Shown one piece after another: positions 1-10,412 of a stretch of 64,000 nt of DNA; the first letter of the stretch is position 1, and every line of letters begins with the position of its first letter. The stretch lies in NCBI GenBank assembly GCA_021234155.1, contig JAJEKV010000005.1, positions 13,339,025-13,403,024 on the forward strand, given 5' to 3'. The DNA is from Isoetes taiwanensis (lineage: Eukaryota > Streptophyta > Lycopodiopsida > Isoetales > Isoetaceae). The notes under the pieces are model-generated. The model had not been told where the DNA came from, ran no database searches, and was given only the letters and a program-made list of their open reading frames with translations. The translations under genes were made by a program, and so were the position numbers.

Positions 1-1959
1 GAGTATGCATGGCTGAGCAATAGGACTGCATTGCAAGAACAATAGAATAGCCTGCGACAGTTCCATGTTACGACAAGGCCCTGCTTACAAAACACTGTAT
101 ATATTTCTGAACTACTATCCTTTTGTATTTGTGTACATGCACAGTAACAGGTCAAACTAGACTTGAATGTCATGAGCTATTTGAAACTTTAAAAAGCACA
201 TTTATTTTAAAAGATAATCCATGGACTGATTCTCCAACTCATCTTATAATCCCTCTAGACTGCTTGGCACCTGTTCATGTGATGATTTTGAGATGTCATG
301 GCATGCTTCCAGTCCAGTCTTTGCTTAAAAATACTTTCTTACATTGACAAGTTTGTAAAAGACTCCTTGAAAGTTCCAACTCTATTTTTTTAAGCCCCAT
401 TCCTTGCATAAGATCTGCAATAAGTTCCTGCACCTGCATGTTCAATGTCACCACAGGGGTTATCTCCGCTGGATTCTGGGAGAAGGAAAAATTGCCCGTT
501 AGATGGAGATAGTAGCCAAGGATCAAGAAGACGCAATGTTAATTGCAATACGAGCACGAGTAATTGCACCCTCTCTTTTTCATCCAGTAAGTACACTCTG
601 GGAATGCATATACAAGCACTTCACTCTACATAGTCATCAATACCATTCTTCATTCTTTATAAATTAGATTAATACTCTTTCAGGGTTTATTGTCCCTGTG
701 TACAAAGTTCAAGAGACCCTAATGCTACCTTACTTGCTTCGCACGATGCATCTAATAAGGACCCAACAAGAGCAAGGTATGCCTCATGCCTATTTTCTAT
801 GTATACTTTGAATTTGGCATGTTGACATTGCATGTAAGCTCTTTCTTCAAATATAAATATGTATTCCCACATTTTGAATTCCGTAACCTAACATTAATGT
901 TTTTGTATAGTAAGCAAATGCAGCATGTACTTATAGCTGTGAGGCAGCACATCAATGACACCCAAGAGCTCAATTTACATTTTCGTCTATTATTATGATG
1001 ACCACCAGTATGATAGACAATCACATGTTTCAAAGCTCCACTGGACCGACACCGCTAAAGCAAGATGCTTCAACAGGTGCTTTCACTATGGAATGGAAAA
1101 GACGAACCCATCAACTTTTACGAAACAGAAACATGATGCATCATTCTTAAAGTCAACAACACAGACCAAGAACAATGACAGATCAAGGAGCTTATGCAAG
1201 GATGGCAATCACGCAGAGTTATTCAGTGCTTCAGGCCTTTGTGAGGCCAAGAATGCTTAAACGACAAGACATAATAGTAGTCGTATCAATGATAGTTAAG
1301 ATTAGACAAAGAATAACATACATCATAGTTATGAAAATTACATACAGCCAACCAACGAAATGAACCTCAAAAGCGCACATATGCACAATTAACTTGAGAG
1401 TTCAATGTTGTTTAACAAATACAACTCCTCCATTCTAACACATGTAGATGACTGCACATTTCTGTTTTTGCTACCTATAGATTTTAACGTTGCTTGCCTT
1501 CTCTCTCATTTTTTCTCTTTGTTACCTATGATTTTGACGATTTTCATTATACCATGACTATCTATTCTTATTTCTCTAGAGATGTACCTTCATTCCATCA
1601 CTTTAAAAATGAAACAACTTGCAAATTTCAAAACCCCTTATGATCAACATACATATATAAGTCTACCACTCAAAAAGAAAAAAAAAACCCCACCCCCTTA
1701 AATACATCCTTCAAATTCACGTCATCTTTTCACATTTCCAACACAAAGTCAATTGATTGGACCTTTAACTATTAGGTTACAAGTCCATAAAGGATTGCTA
1801 CGAGCAAAAACAATTTTGAAGCTTCCCAACTACTTTGCATAAATTCACTTAAACACATGCTCTCCACGTGTCTTACGCAAGCTCGAACAACCCCAGCATC
1901 AACATTTTCCCTATATTTGTAAACCACATCAATTACTTCATCGTCCCTCCTAATACAAA
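1..1959. other. Non-coding stretch, no gene recognised
   Basis: The short open frames here have no recognisable domains and many start at non-ATG codons. A serine- and asparagine-rich open stretch near 445-590 could be an exon remnant, but nothing supports it. The segment may be the interior of the Helitron whose 3' end lies at 2030, because plant Helitrons commonly carry non-coding filler. I could not find its 5' TC end. Confidence 0.5.
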
Positions 1960-2030
1960 CACAATCATACTTATGCCCGGAAACAAACACAAAAGTATTT
2001 ATGCCCGGCAACGCCGGGCACCGTTACTAG
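1960..2030 (+). mobile_element. Helitron 3' terminus with hairpin and CTAG end
   Basis: A perfect 8-bp stem with a 3-nt loop, TGCCCGGC-AAC-GCCGGGCA, lies at 2002-2020. Six bases later the sequence ends in CTAG (2027-2030) and is followed by T. This is the hallmark 3' end of a plant Helitron: a GC-rich hairpin just before CTRR, inserted between host A and T. A partial second copy of the hairpin lead-in (TTATGCCCGG) lies just upstream near 1970. The same terminus occurs on the minus strand at 43313-43342, so this is a family. The element body extends leftwards and its 5' end is not resolved. Confidence 0.8.
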
Positions 2031-2125
2031 TGGTTATAAGGTTTTTAATGGTTGTATGGTTTCTAATGGTTATATGGCTATAGTGCTCATTCATATATGG
2101 TTGTATATGGTTTTAATGTGTGCTC
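2031..2125 (+). repeat. ATGGTT-rich short repeats
   Basis: The motif ATGGTT and variants (TATGGTT, ATGGTTAT) recur about eight times in under 100 bases. Such degenerate short repeats are typical of subterminal regions of CACTA-like DNA transposons, and similar TGGTT-rich sequence occurs inside the element starting at 9774. The block lies directly between a Helitron end and the broken transposon gene at 2097-4360, so it may be the left subterminal region of that transposon. Confidence 0.4.
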
Positions 2126-2444
2126 TTTAATTCAGGGAGCATGTGAGATGAGCAAGGTGGAGCCAAGGAAGCCCAGCACAGGCCATTGCCCTAGGCTCCA
2201 ATGGAGGAAGATGGGTTGCTTGTTGTTGCACCCTTGCAACGAGAAGGTATTTGCAGAGGGCATAATAACTGTAGTTGATCCTTTTGATAGTGTGAATGAT
2301 GAAAGGCTGGGAGATGATCATCTTGGAGTTGGCATTGTGAAGCTTCTTATCGGGTTGATACAATCATGTCCTGTGGAAGCTCTAGTGATTGCATTGTGTG
2401 CTCGGGTTGTTGGAGTCCCAAAGCCGCTTGAGATGGCCAATTAG
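2097..2444 (+). pseudogene. Transposon-associated ORF fragment (DUF8039-like, tentative)
   Basis: The open frame has a core MGCLLLHPCNEKVFAEGII followed by a DP...LGDDHLGVGIVKLL segment and ends in VVGVPKPLEMAN. The order small-aliphatic core, HP.N.K..AEG, then LG.D...V.V resembles the DUF8039-type domain found in plant transposon proteins; this is from memory of the family pattern and is weak. The frame has no clear start and is closed by a TAG. It lies about 430 bp upstream of the DUF7869-like frame on the same strand and could belong to the same decayed element. Alternatively it is a chance frame in a relic. Confidence 0.3.
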
Positions 2445-2873
2445 ATATATTACACACAAGAATGGTGATAGTCCGGAATGCCCCATCAACTACATACCCC
2501 AAGACCCACTCAAGGCCATGTGGAAGATTTGGTGGTCGATGAGCATCCTTTGATCACAAGGAAGAGACGTTATGTTTTTTTTTCATAAAAGGCGACCAAG
2601 GGTGCCCAAGAGGCCTAGAAGTGACAAATATTTAGAAAGGATGGAAAGTATGGCCCCAACCTTAGAAAAAACCTAGAGGCAATTAGGGGACAAGAGTGTT
2701 GCAACCTAGATTGCACAAAAGCAAAGACAAAGATGGATGACCTCGTGGCATAAGGTCCCAATACATTGACAGCTTCAAAAAAGATAGGATTAATTTCATC
2801 TACTCCTTGTGTAAGAATTCCAGCATGATGAAAACACAGGAAGGCTACTATATCAATTGAGGGCAAGGAGGGT

Positions 2874-4360
2874 ATGTATGAGAGCATTGAGATGGATTCT
2901 TGGGGTGAGCAAGTCTTCATTCTACGATACACCGGGAGCGGGTTAGAAAAAGGGCACGCTTTGTTCCAACATGGTAATGCACTCACTTTGAAACCTAGAG
3001 CAAATACTCTCAAGGCCATTGCGGTCTTCGAGAGCTTTGTGAGATACATGTCTCAATCTATGCCCCACAAGTCGGCGGTGAACGAAAGCATCTGTGCGAA
3101 AGTGGTGCAAAGGGTGTTGCCACAACACTATATCCAAAAGGAGTGCCTTAAAGAGGTCAACTCCATCCTAGAAACCACCGGAGGTAGGCCTCTTTCTCAA
3201 TCACATTTCAGCAAGTTATGGAGCACTCACTTCTCGTGACGTGAGTGTCCCGCAACACATGCCATTCTCAAAGTGCAACACTTGCATTCAACTCAAGGAT
3301 ACACTTGCATCAACTCGCAATAGAGAAAGAAAGAATGGCAATTAGGGAGCAATTTGCAGATCACCAAAGGGACCAAATATCATGTAGACAGCCGGTTGTA
3401 TTGGCAAAGGGGAGAACATTTTTCTCGAGATGCAAAGGACAAATTTTTGTGTTTAATTCATGATAAGATGGACCAACACAAGACTTTCTTGCCAAAGCTA
3501 GATCCTTTTACCCAAGCGTTGTCAAAAACGCTTTTGATGAAAGTAAGTCCGGGCGGTGTCTTAACACATGGTCATGGAACTGGAACATATGGTCATTTTG
3601 TGCTTGATCTATGGAGGGATGATCCAAACTTCCATGTGAGCTCTATTTTCAAGTGCTTGAGAACACTAGAGAAAGGATCGATAGAAGGGAGGAGGTATTC
3701 CCCTTCAACACCCATTTTTGAGGCTTTGATGGATGATCAACCGCTTTGTTACCAAAGGCAGATAAAAAAGCTCACATCCAAGGTGTCTAGTGAATCAAGG
3801 AGGACTTGGGATGATTTCCCCTTACTTGAGAAACCACCGCACTTTTGGAGCTATGTGTTCAATTGGACAACCGCTGGAAAAAAAACAAGAATAGATGGAT
3901 GTTTGGGGCAATGTCATACTTGGACAGTGGGGGAGTATTCAAAGTTGTGAAAGTGGGATTCATGATGGTTGGGCATACGATGATGATATAGATGGATTCT
4001 TTGGAACTTTCTCCACCAATCTCAAGAGAGAAAACGTGGACTAGTCTCCCCGAACTAATGGATGTGTTTGAGAGCTGCATTGACCCCAACCCAATGGCTT
4101 TCTTGATGGATGAGGTTGCGATTGGAAATCATTTGTAGAGGGATACTTGCTAGATGGTAAGGACCAGTTAACAGGACACACAAAGCCACTTGAGTTCAAG
4201 TTTTGGGTTAGGGATGGAATACCAATCATGCAATATAAGTGGAGACCGGTGACAAGTTGTGGATGCCCCGTACAAGGAATCGAAGTTGTGGCAAAGGGGT
4301 GTCACCTTTGGTGAAGTTCTCATTCCTAAAGGGCAGCCAAAACCACTACCTCCCTTCAAG
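2874..4360 (+). pseudogene. Broken DUF7869-family transposon-derived protein
   Basis: Several frames read on as one protein if short indels are allowed. From 2874 to 3239 there is a helical N-terminal part. Around 3260-3300 a cysteine pair reads FSKCNTCIQLKDTL. At 3465-3480 comes DKMDQHKTFLPKL, at 3867-3910 LDNRWKKNKNRWMFGAM, and at 3950-4015 VGFMMVGHT followed after a frameshift by DDIDGFFGTFS. This order (Cys pair, DxMDQ.K..LP, LDN...NKN, then GHTH/Y-x-DID-x-F) is the signature I associate with DUF7869 proteins. These are repetitive RNase H-like, probably transposase- or integrase-related proteins of animals, algae and plants. The reading then continues to about 4300 through another stop. 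At least four frameshifts or stops make it a pseudogene. Flanking TIRs were not identified. Confidence 0.6.
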
Positions 4361-5261
4361 ACTCACAAAGACTCTAGCCAACTAGTGAAGGGCATCAAGG
4401 ATTACATAATGCCTTTGGGATGATGTTCAAATGGAAAGCACACCTCCACTCTTAAGAAAAAATCAAATGGACTCCCTAATCAAGTCTTTGGGAGAAAGTT
4501 GTGACATGCTTAGAAACTAACAACCATGTGGGAGGAAGCTAAGAGACCTGCCCCTTGCCGAGTCAAGATGGGAGGGTTCTCAAGGAGCAAGCACGCCTAA
4601 GGGGTCCTAACAAGGGTTCCAAGTGGTTTGTGGGAAGTAAGCCTCAAAGCCGGTGGTTTGATCTTCCCAATGGGATCCCTTTGAGGACATCAAGGAAGGA
4701 TACTTTGTGCTAGTAAGGCCCGATGATGAGGACTGTCCCAATATGATTAGGGGTGGCACTCTCTTATGTAACCACCACTATGCCCTCGATGGAGAGGTTA
4801 GTCCCGGATTCCAAATTCAATATTGGGAGCCCATTGGGAGACACAAGAAGGGCAACTTGAAGGAGTAATACAATCTGGCGGGAGAAGAAGTGGAGGGCAA
4901 ATTATGCTGATCCTCAAAGGAGGGAATTGGTGGAGTGTGTGGTATGGTCATATCCGTGTTCTTACAATCGCAAAGGACAACACACACAAGATCCCAAAAA
5001 GGAGATGGACAAAGCCATGAGCAACCTCCATGTTATATCATTGTATGAGGGTAGATAATATTGAGAAGCTTGAAAACTTTCTCAACTAGTGGTTTGTAAA
5101 AAATTTATGAGGAAAAACAAGTAACCCAATTCTTTGTGTGTGATCCGTAATTCTATTCAAGCAATCAATTCAAAAAAAAAAAAAAAATTATGGGTGTGAG
5201 TCCCATTTTTTCACCGAACCCAAAATTCAAGATTTGTCCCACTTTAATTAAATACGACTTA
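4361..5261. other. Decayed transposon tail / no gene
   Basis: Short plus-strand frames (for example 4823-5020, Gly- and Trp-rich) may continue the decayed transposon protein upstream, but no domain is visible. An A-run (5171-5187) precedes the tandem array. No RNA gene or regulatory site is recognisable. Confidence 0.4.
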
Positions 5262-8200
5262 CTTGGGACGGGCCGATCACATGCTGATTGAGAACGCATA
5301 AAAGCAAGGGGAACCGGCGAAATGGAGTTTGGACTGCTCCTCCCGTTGTGGCGCTTAGAAGGCCCACTTTTGCGAGAGCAAGACATTAAATAATTCGTAA
5401 TTAATGCATAGTACGGACTTAAATTCTGATTTTTGTCGGCCTAGCTTCCTAAGTCATCGCCAACATACGCCAACTTTCAAAAATTTTGGATAAGGTTTAG
5501 ATCAAATAGTTTGCATTAGAACGGTCCGGGCAGCTTTGTTGTTGGGCAGCCGAAGCCGGGCATTACTTGCCAAACCAAACAAGGCCGGGACCTTTGCAAG
5601 GCCTCCTCATTAGAGGGGAGAGTCTCGAACCCGTGAGGCGAGCCCCAAAAAGCTTCTCGAGACAGCCTTTCTCGGCAGCGCCCACGGGCGTACGCTTAAA
5701 GACCACACTCCCGGATCTCTTGGTTCCGTGATCCGGCCGTTGAATCCTTTGTTCAAGGAACCTGGTCCGAAGGTCCAAAAATCCAACATCCGTCCGGAGA
5801 ACATATCAAACCGCTGGCGCCCTCGGGCGGGCGACATTAGAAAACCAAAGTGTTTTGTCGTTCGGACATTATGGAGGGTTCGGAAATGGCGATTCGACTT
5901 CGCCACATCGTCCGGAATGACAAAATTACCCTTAGTCAGTTTTGCAAACGAAAAAACACTTCCCACGCCCTACATTGCGGTTATTCGCCAGCCCCTCCTG
6001 GCCAATTGACTACGAAAGTGTTTGCACATGAGATAGTTTGGCTTCTTCGAAGGGGTGGGCTTCTGGCCACAAAACTTGGTCCCTAGGGCTATTGGCGAGA
6101 GACGATCACTCTGCCCGAGAGGGAAGTTGCCCGTCCGGTCGCCCGGCCTTCTGAGAGGACTTTTGGGGCAAAGCCGCTTTTGGTGGTTTTAGGGTCCGCG
6201 GTTCGCATCAACACCCCCCACGCCAAGACCGCTGGCGCAAAGGTCCTAGTCCAACCGACAAGGATAGAGCCTCCGGCGTAAACCCTATGAATTGCCGTGT
6301 TCTAGCGGGGTTTTGCGTTTTGGATGCCGAAGTTTTGGTCTTTACGCTTGGGACGGGCCGATCACATGCAGTTGAGAACGCCTGAAGCAAGGGGAACTGA
6401 CGGAATGGAGTTTGGACAATGATGATACCTCCCCATTGTGGCGCTTAGAAGTCAAGGGCCTCTTTTGCGGTAGCAAGACATTCGTGAATTGTGTAATTAA
6501 TGCATAGTACGGACTTAAATTCTGATTTTTTGTCGCCTAGCTTCCTAAGTCATCGCCAACATACAGGCCAACTTTCAAAAATTTTGGATAAGGTTTAGAT
6601 CAAATAGTTTGCATTAGAACGGTCCGGCGGCTTTGTTGTTGGGCAGCCGAGCCGGCACACTTGCCCAAGTCAAACAAGCCCAGGACCTTGCAAGGCCTCC
6701 CTCCTCATTAGAGGGGAGAGTCCGAACCCCCAGAGGCGAGCCCCAAAAAGCTTCCCCGGCGGCCTTTTCTGGCGGTACTGCCTCGCCCGGGCGTCGCTAA
6801 AGATCACACTCCCCGGATCTCGGTTCCGTATCCGGCGTTGAATCCTTTGTTCATGGAACGTGGTCCGAAGGTCCAAAAAAATCCAACATCCGGTCCGGAG
6901 AACATATCAAACGCTGCCCGTCTGCGAGGGCGACGATGTAGAAACCAAAGTGTTTTGTCGTTCGGACATTAAGGAGAGGCTCGAAATGGCGATTCGACTT
7001 CGCCCACATCGTCCTAATGCCAAAATTACCCTAGGGACCAAGTTAAACGGCCTGTTTTGCAAAAAGAAAGAAACACTTTAGCCTCTACATTGTAAAGATT
7101 CGGCCAGCCCACCTCCTAGGCCAATTGATTTCTGGTGTGTTTGCACATGAGATAGTTTGGCGCTTCTTCGAAGGTGGGCTTCTCGCCACAAACCTTGGTC
7201 CCTAGAGCAATGTCGACGCTAGAGTCCATTGGCGAGATGCATCACGGTTCCTGAGAGGGAAAGTTGCCCGTCCGGCCGCCCGTGGCCTTCGAGAGGACTT
7301 TTGGGGCAAGCCGCGGGAGTGGTTTTAGGGTCCGCGGCGCTCGGCGTCAACACCCTCTAAGTCAAGACACGCAAGCAAGGTCCTAGTCAAATCGACAAGG
7401 ATAGAGCCTCAAACGTAAACCCTATGAGTTGCCGTGTTCTGGGTTTTGCGTTTGGGTGCCGAAGTTTTGGTCTTTTGCACTTGGGGCGTGGCGATCACAT
7501 GCGATTCGCGAACGCGAAGCAAGGGAAACGGACGGAATGGAGTTTGGACCTGTACTCTCCCGCTAGGCGCTTAGAAGTCAAGGGCTGCTTTTGTAGTAGC
7601 AAGACATTCGTAAATTCGTAATTAATGTATAGTACGGACTTAAATTCTGATTTTTTGTCGACTTCATCGCCAACATACAGGCCAACTTTCAAAAATTTTG
7701 GATAAGGTTTACATCAAATAGTTTGCATTAGAACGGTCCGGCAAATTGTTGTTGGGCAGCGAAATGGCACACTTGCTCAAGTCAAACAAGGCCAGACCTT
7801 GCAAGGCCTCCTCATTAGAGGGGAGAGTCCTTACCCCCAAGAGCGAGCCCCAAAAGCTTCCCCGGTAGGGCTTTCTGGCGGCTCGCCACGGGGCGACGCT
7901 AAAGACCACACATCCCGGATCTCGGTTCCCGTGATCCGAGCAACTTGAATCCTTTGTTCAAGAAACCTGGTTCGAAGGTCCAAAAAAAAATCAACATCCG
8001 TCCGAGAACATATCCAACCGAGAAAGCGTCTGCGGGCGGCGCATGTGTAGAAACCAAAGTGTTTTGTCGTTGGACATTATGAGGTTCAAATGGCGATTGA
8101 CCGCCACATCGTCCTGAATGTGAAAATTACCCTAGGGACCAAGTTACACCTACGGTTTTGCAAAAGAAAGAAACACTTTACCCTACATTGCGATTGATTC

Positions 8201-8782
8201 GGCCACCTCCTAGGCCAATTGACTACGAAAGTGTGTTTCGCACATGAGATAGTTTGGCGCTTCTTCGAAGGGGGTGGGCTTAGCCACAAAACTTGGTCCC
8301 TAGGGCAATGTCGGCGCTCTCGAGTCCATTGGCGAGACAGATCACGGTTCGGAGAGGGGAAAGTTGCCGTCCGGCGCCCGTGGCCTTCCGGAAAGCCAAG
8401 CTCGAAAGTGGTTTTAGGGTCCGTGCTGGCATCAACACCCCCCTCTACTCAAGACATCGCAAAGGTCCTAGTCGACCGACAAGGATAGAGCCTCCGAAAC
8501 GTAAACCCTATGAGTTGCCAGGTTCTAGCAGGGTTTGCGTTTTGGGTGCCGAAGTTTTGGTCTTTTGCACTTGGGGCGTGGCGATCACATGCGATTGAGA
8601 ACACGGCAAAAGGGGAACTGACGAATGGAGCTTGGACCTGTACTCCTCCCGTTGTGGCAGTTAGAAGTCAAGGCCCGCTTTTGCAGTAGCAAGACATTCG
8701 TAAATTCGTAATTAATGCATAGTACGGACTTAAATTCTGATTTTTTGTCAGCTAGCTTCCTAAGTCATCGCCAACATACAGG
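5262..8782. repeat. Long-period tandem array, three units of about 1.1 kb plus a partial fourth
   Basis: The anchor GGGACGGGCCGATCACATG or its variant GGGGCGTGGCGATCACATG occurs at about 5265, 6350, 7482 and 8572. This gives units of about 1085, 1133 and 1090 bp and a truncated fourth unit ending near 8782. Every unit contains, in order, the anchor, TAATGCATAGTACGGAC (TAATGTATAG in the third unit), TCATCGCCAACATAC, CCTCATTAGAGGGGAGAGTC, AAGTGTTTTGTCGTT and a block ending AAACCCTATGA. The copies differ mostly by 1-6 base indels, so no frame is shared. I recognise no protein or known satellite. The first unit's left flank differs from the inter-unit sequence, so the array starts near 5262. Confidence 0.9.
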
Positions 8783-9773
8783 CATGTTGAGATAAACTAC
8801 ATCTTCGCATGTTGGTAGGGTATTAGTTCTCATAGCAGGGGACAAAATTAAAAAAATATATATATATGTCGTCGTAACAAACGAACACGTAGCTACATAT
8901 ACTATTGGTGGAAACCTAACCTTTTTAAATCTAACAAAATAAAATTTTAAGATAAACTACATCTTTGCATGTTGGTAAGGTATTAGTTATCATAGCAGGT
9001 AAGGTATTACTAGTTATCATCATCGTATTATATACCTCATAGCTCAACGGATGTACCACAAAACATTGAATATTCTCATGGTGGTATATTTCATAACTTT
9101 AACGGGTGTAACAAGTCAAATAAACCCATGTATCAAGTGTGCATTCTATACTATTCATTTTTTTTTTTTGGTCGTCGTAAAAAAAAAAAACGTCGTTACA
9201 AACGTCGTTCAACAACGTTTTATGTACGACATGTGATTTAAATCGAAAACAGGCGGTAATCCCGCCGCTTATTTTCGAGCAAGCAAAGCTTATGGAGGAG
9301 CGTTTTTTGAGGCGATTTTTAAGGATCTACTCTTTGGGGTCTATTCTAAGTGTAAGACAAGCTTCATAAAGGTATGTGCACCTGGATCAACCAACTCGTT
9401 TTTGAATCTAAACTTGTTTTTGGGTAGATTTAGGGCTTTTTGTATTTGTTGTTTGTTCTTCCTTCAACCTTCATTCTTCTTCTTCCATTCTTGCATCCTT
9501 CTTCCATACATATTCTTCCATTCCCTTTGTCATCTTCTTCTTCGATTCTTCCTCCTCTTATACTACTTCTTCCTCCTCTTATTCAAATTCTTACTCTTAA
9601 TCCTCCTCTTGCGCTTCATCTTCTTCGTATTCTTCCTCCCCATTTTCAGGTTCCTCCTCTTCTTCTTAGCCTTTTCTTCTTCGGAATTCTTCCATTCTTC
9701 TTCTAATTTTTTTCCCATCTAAGAAGACGTCGTTAAAAGACGAGACCCTTCTTCTTTCCAAAATTTTTCCATA
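8783..9773. other. AT-rich spacer with short direct repeat, CGTCGTT cluster and pyrimidine tract
   Basis: No gene is seen. The text GATAAACTACATCTTYGCATG followed by GTTGGTA occurs at about 8790 and again at 8950, a short direct duplication. At 9168-9225 a cluster of CGTCGT and ACGTCGTT motifs flanks an A-run, and GACGTCGTTAAAAGACG follows at 9726. These resemble the subterminal motifs of the CACTA-like end at 15985-16432. From 9440 to 9720 the plus strand is almost pure CT (TTCTTCCTCC), which creates a long but meaningless Leu/Phe/Ser frame. Confidence 0.5.
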
Positions 9774-10092
9774 CACAAGGCACCCAAAATTAAAAAACTA
9801 CATGGCTTTTTCCTTGGTTATGACTAGGAAACCATTCCATAAAACCAATGGGTGTTTGTGGGTTGATATCATTAAAAACCATATGTGGCTAAACTAATGG
9901 GTTCTCTTGTTAGGTTTGTTAGGGTGATATTATGGCATGGTAATCGCAGATGGCCTTTTAGTAGAGTTTGTCAAAGTGGTATTACATATTGGTAAATGAA
10001 TGTGGTATACTTATAGTGTTTAAGTGTACGGTTTGTCCATGTGGTATAACATTATGGTTGTGGATGTGGTTTTATGTAGTGCTTGTTTCGGG

Positions 10093-10146
10093 TGATTTTA
10101 TAATGTGGTTGGCTATTATGATTTTATAATGTGGTTGGCTATTGTA
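10093..10146. repeat. Short tandem duplication
   Basis: TTTTATAATGTGGTTGGCTA occurs twice head to tail inside the CACTA-like element, followed by TTATGA and TTGTAG respectively. It contributes to the TGGTT-rich subterminal repeats of that element. Confidence 0.7.
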
Positions 10147-10246
10147 GTATACTGCATGGCTAAATGTCATGGTAAAGCACAAGTGTGTTTGTTCTATATG
10201 TGCACGGTTGTTTTGCATTAGCTATATGGTTCTCATTTATAAACCA

Positions 10247-10412
10247 GTAATGGTATGCTGTTTGAAGCATTTCAAGTTTTTAAGTATAAGACTATTAAGG
10301 ACCGTGGATGGTTTCTTATGCATACAAGTAATGGTCTGTTGTTTGAAGCATTTCAAGTATAGAAGACTAAAACTATTAAGGATCGCGTATGGTTTCTTAT
10401 GTATAGTAGTAC
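10247..10412. repeat. Tandem duplication of about 83 bp
   Basis: TTGAAGCATTTCAAGT, ACTATTAAGGA and TATGGTTTCTTATG or TGGTTTCTTATGCATA occur in the same order starting at about 10260 and 10344. This is a degenerate two-copy tandem repeat. It lies within the CACTA-like element and encodes nothing recognisable. Confidence 0.65.

Noticed and set aside
9402-9722. 106-codon hydrophobic plus-strand frame
   Set aside because: It is produced by a CT-only tract (TTCTTCCTCC); composition is purely Leu/Phe/Ser and no membrane-protein pattern or ATG context supports it.
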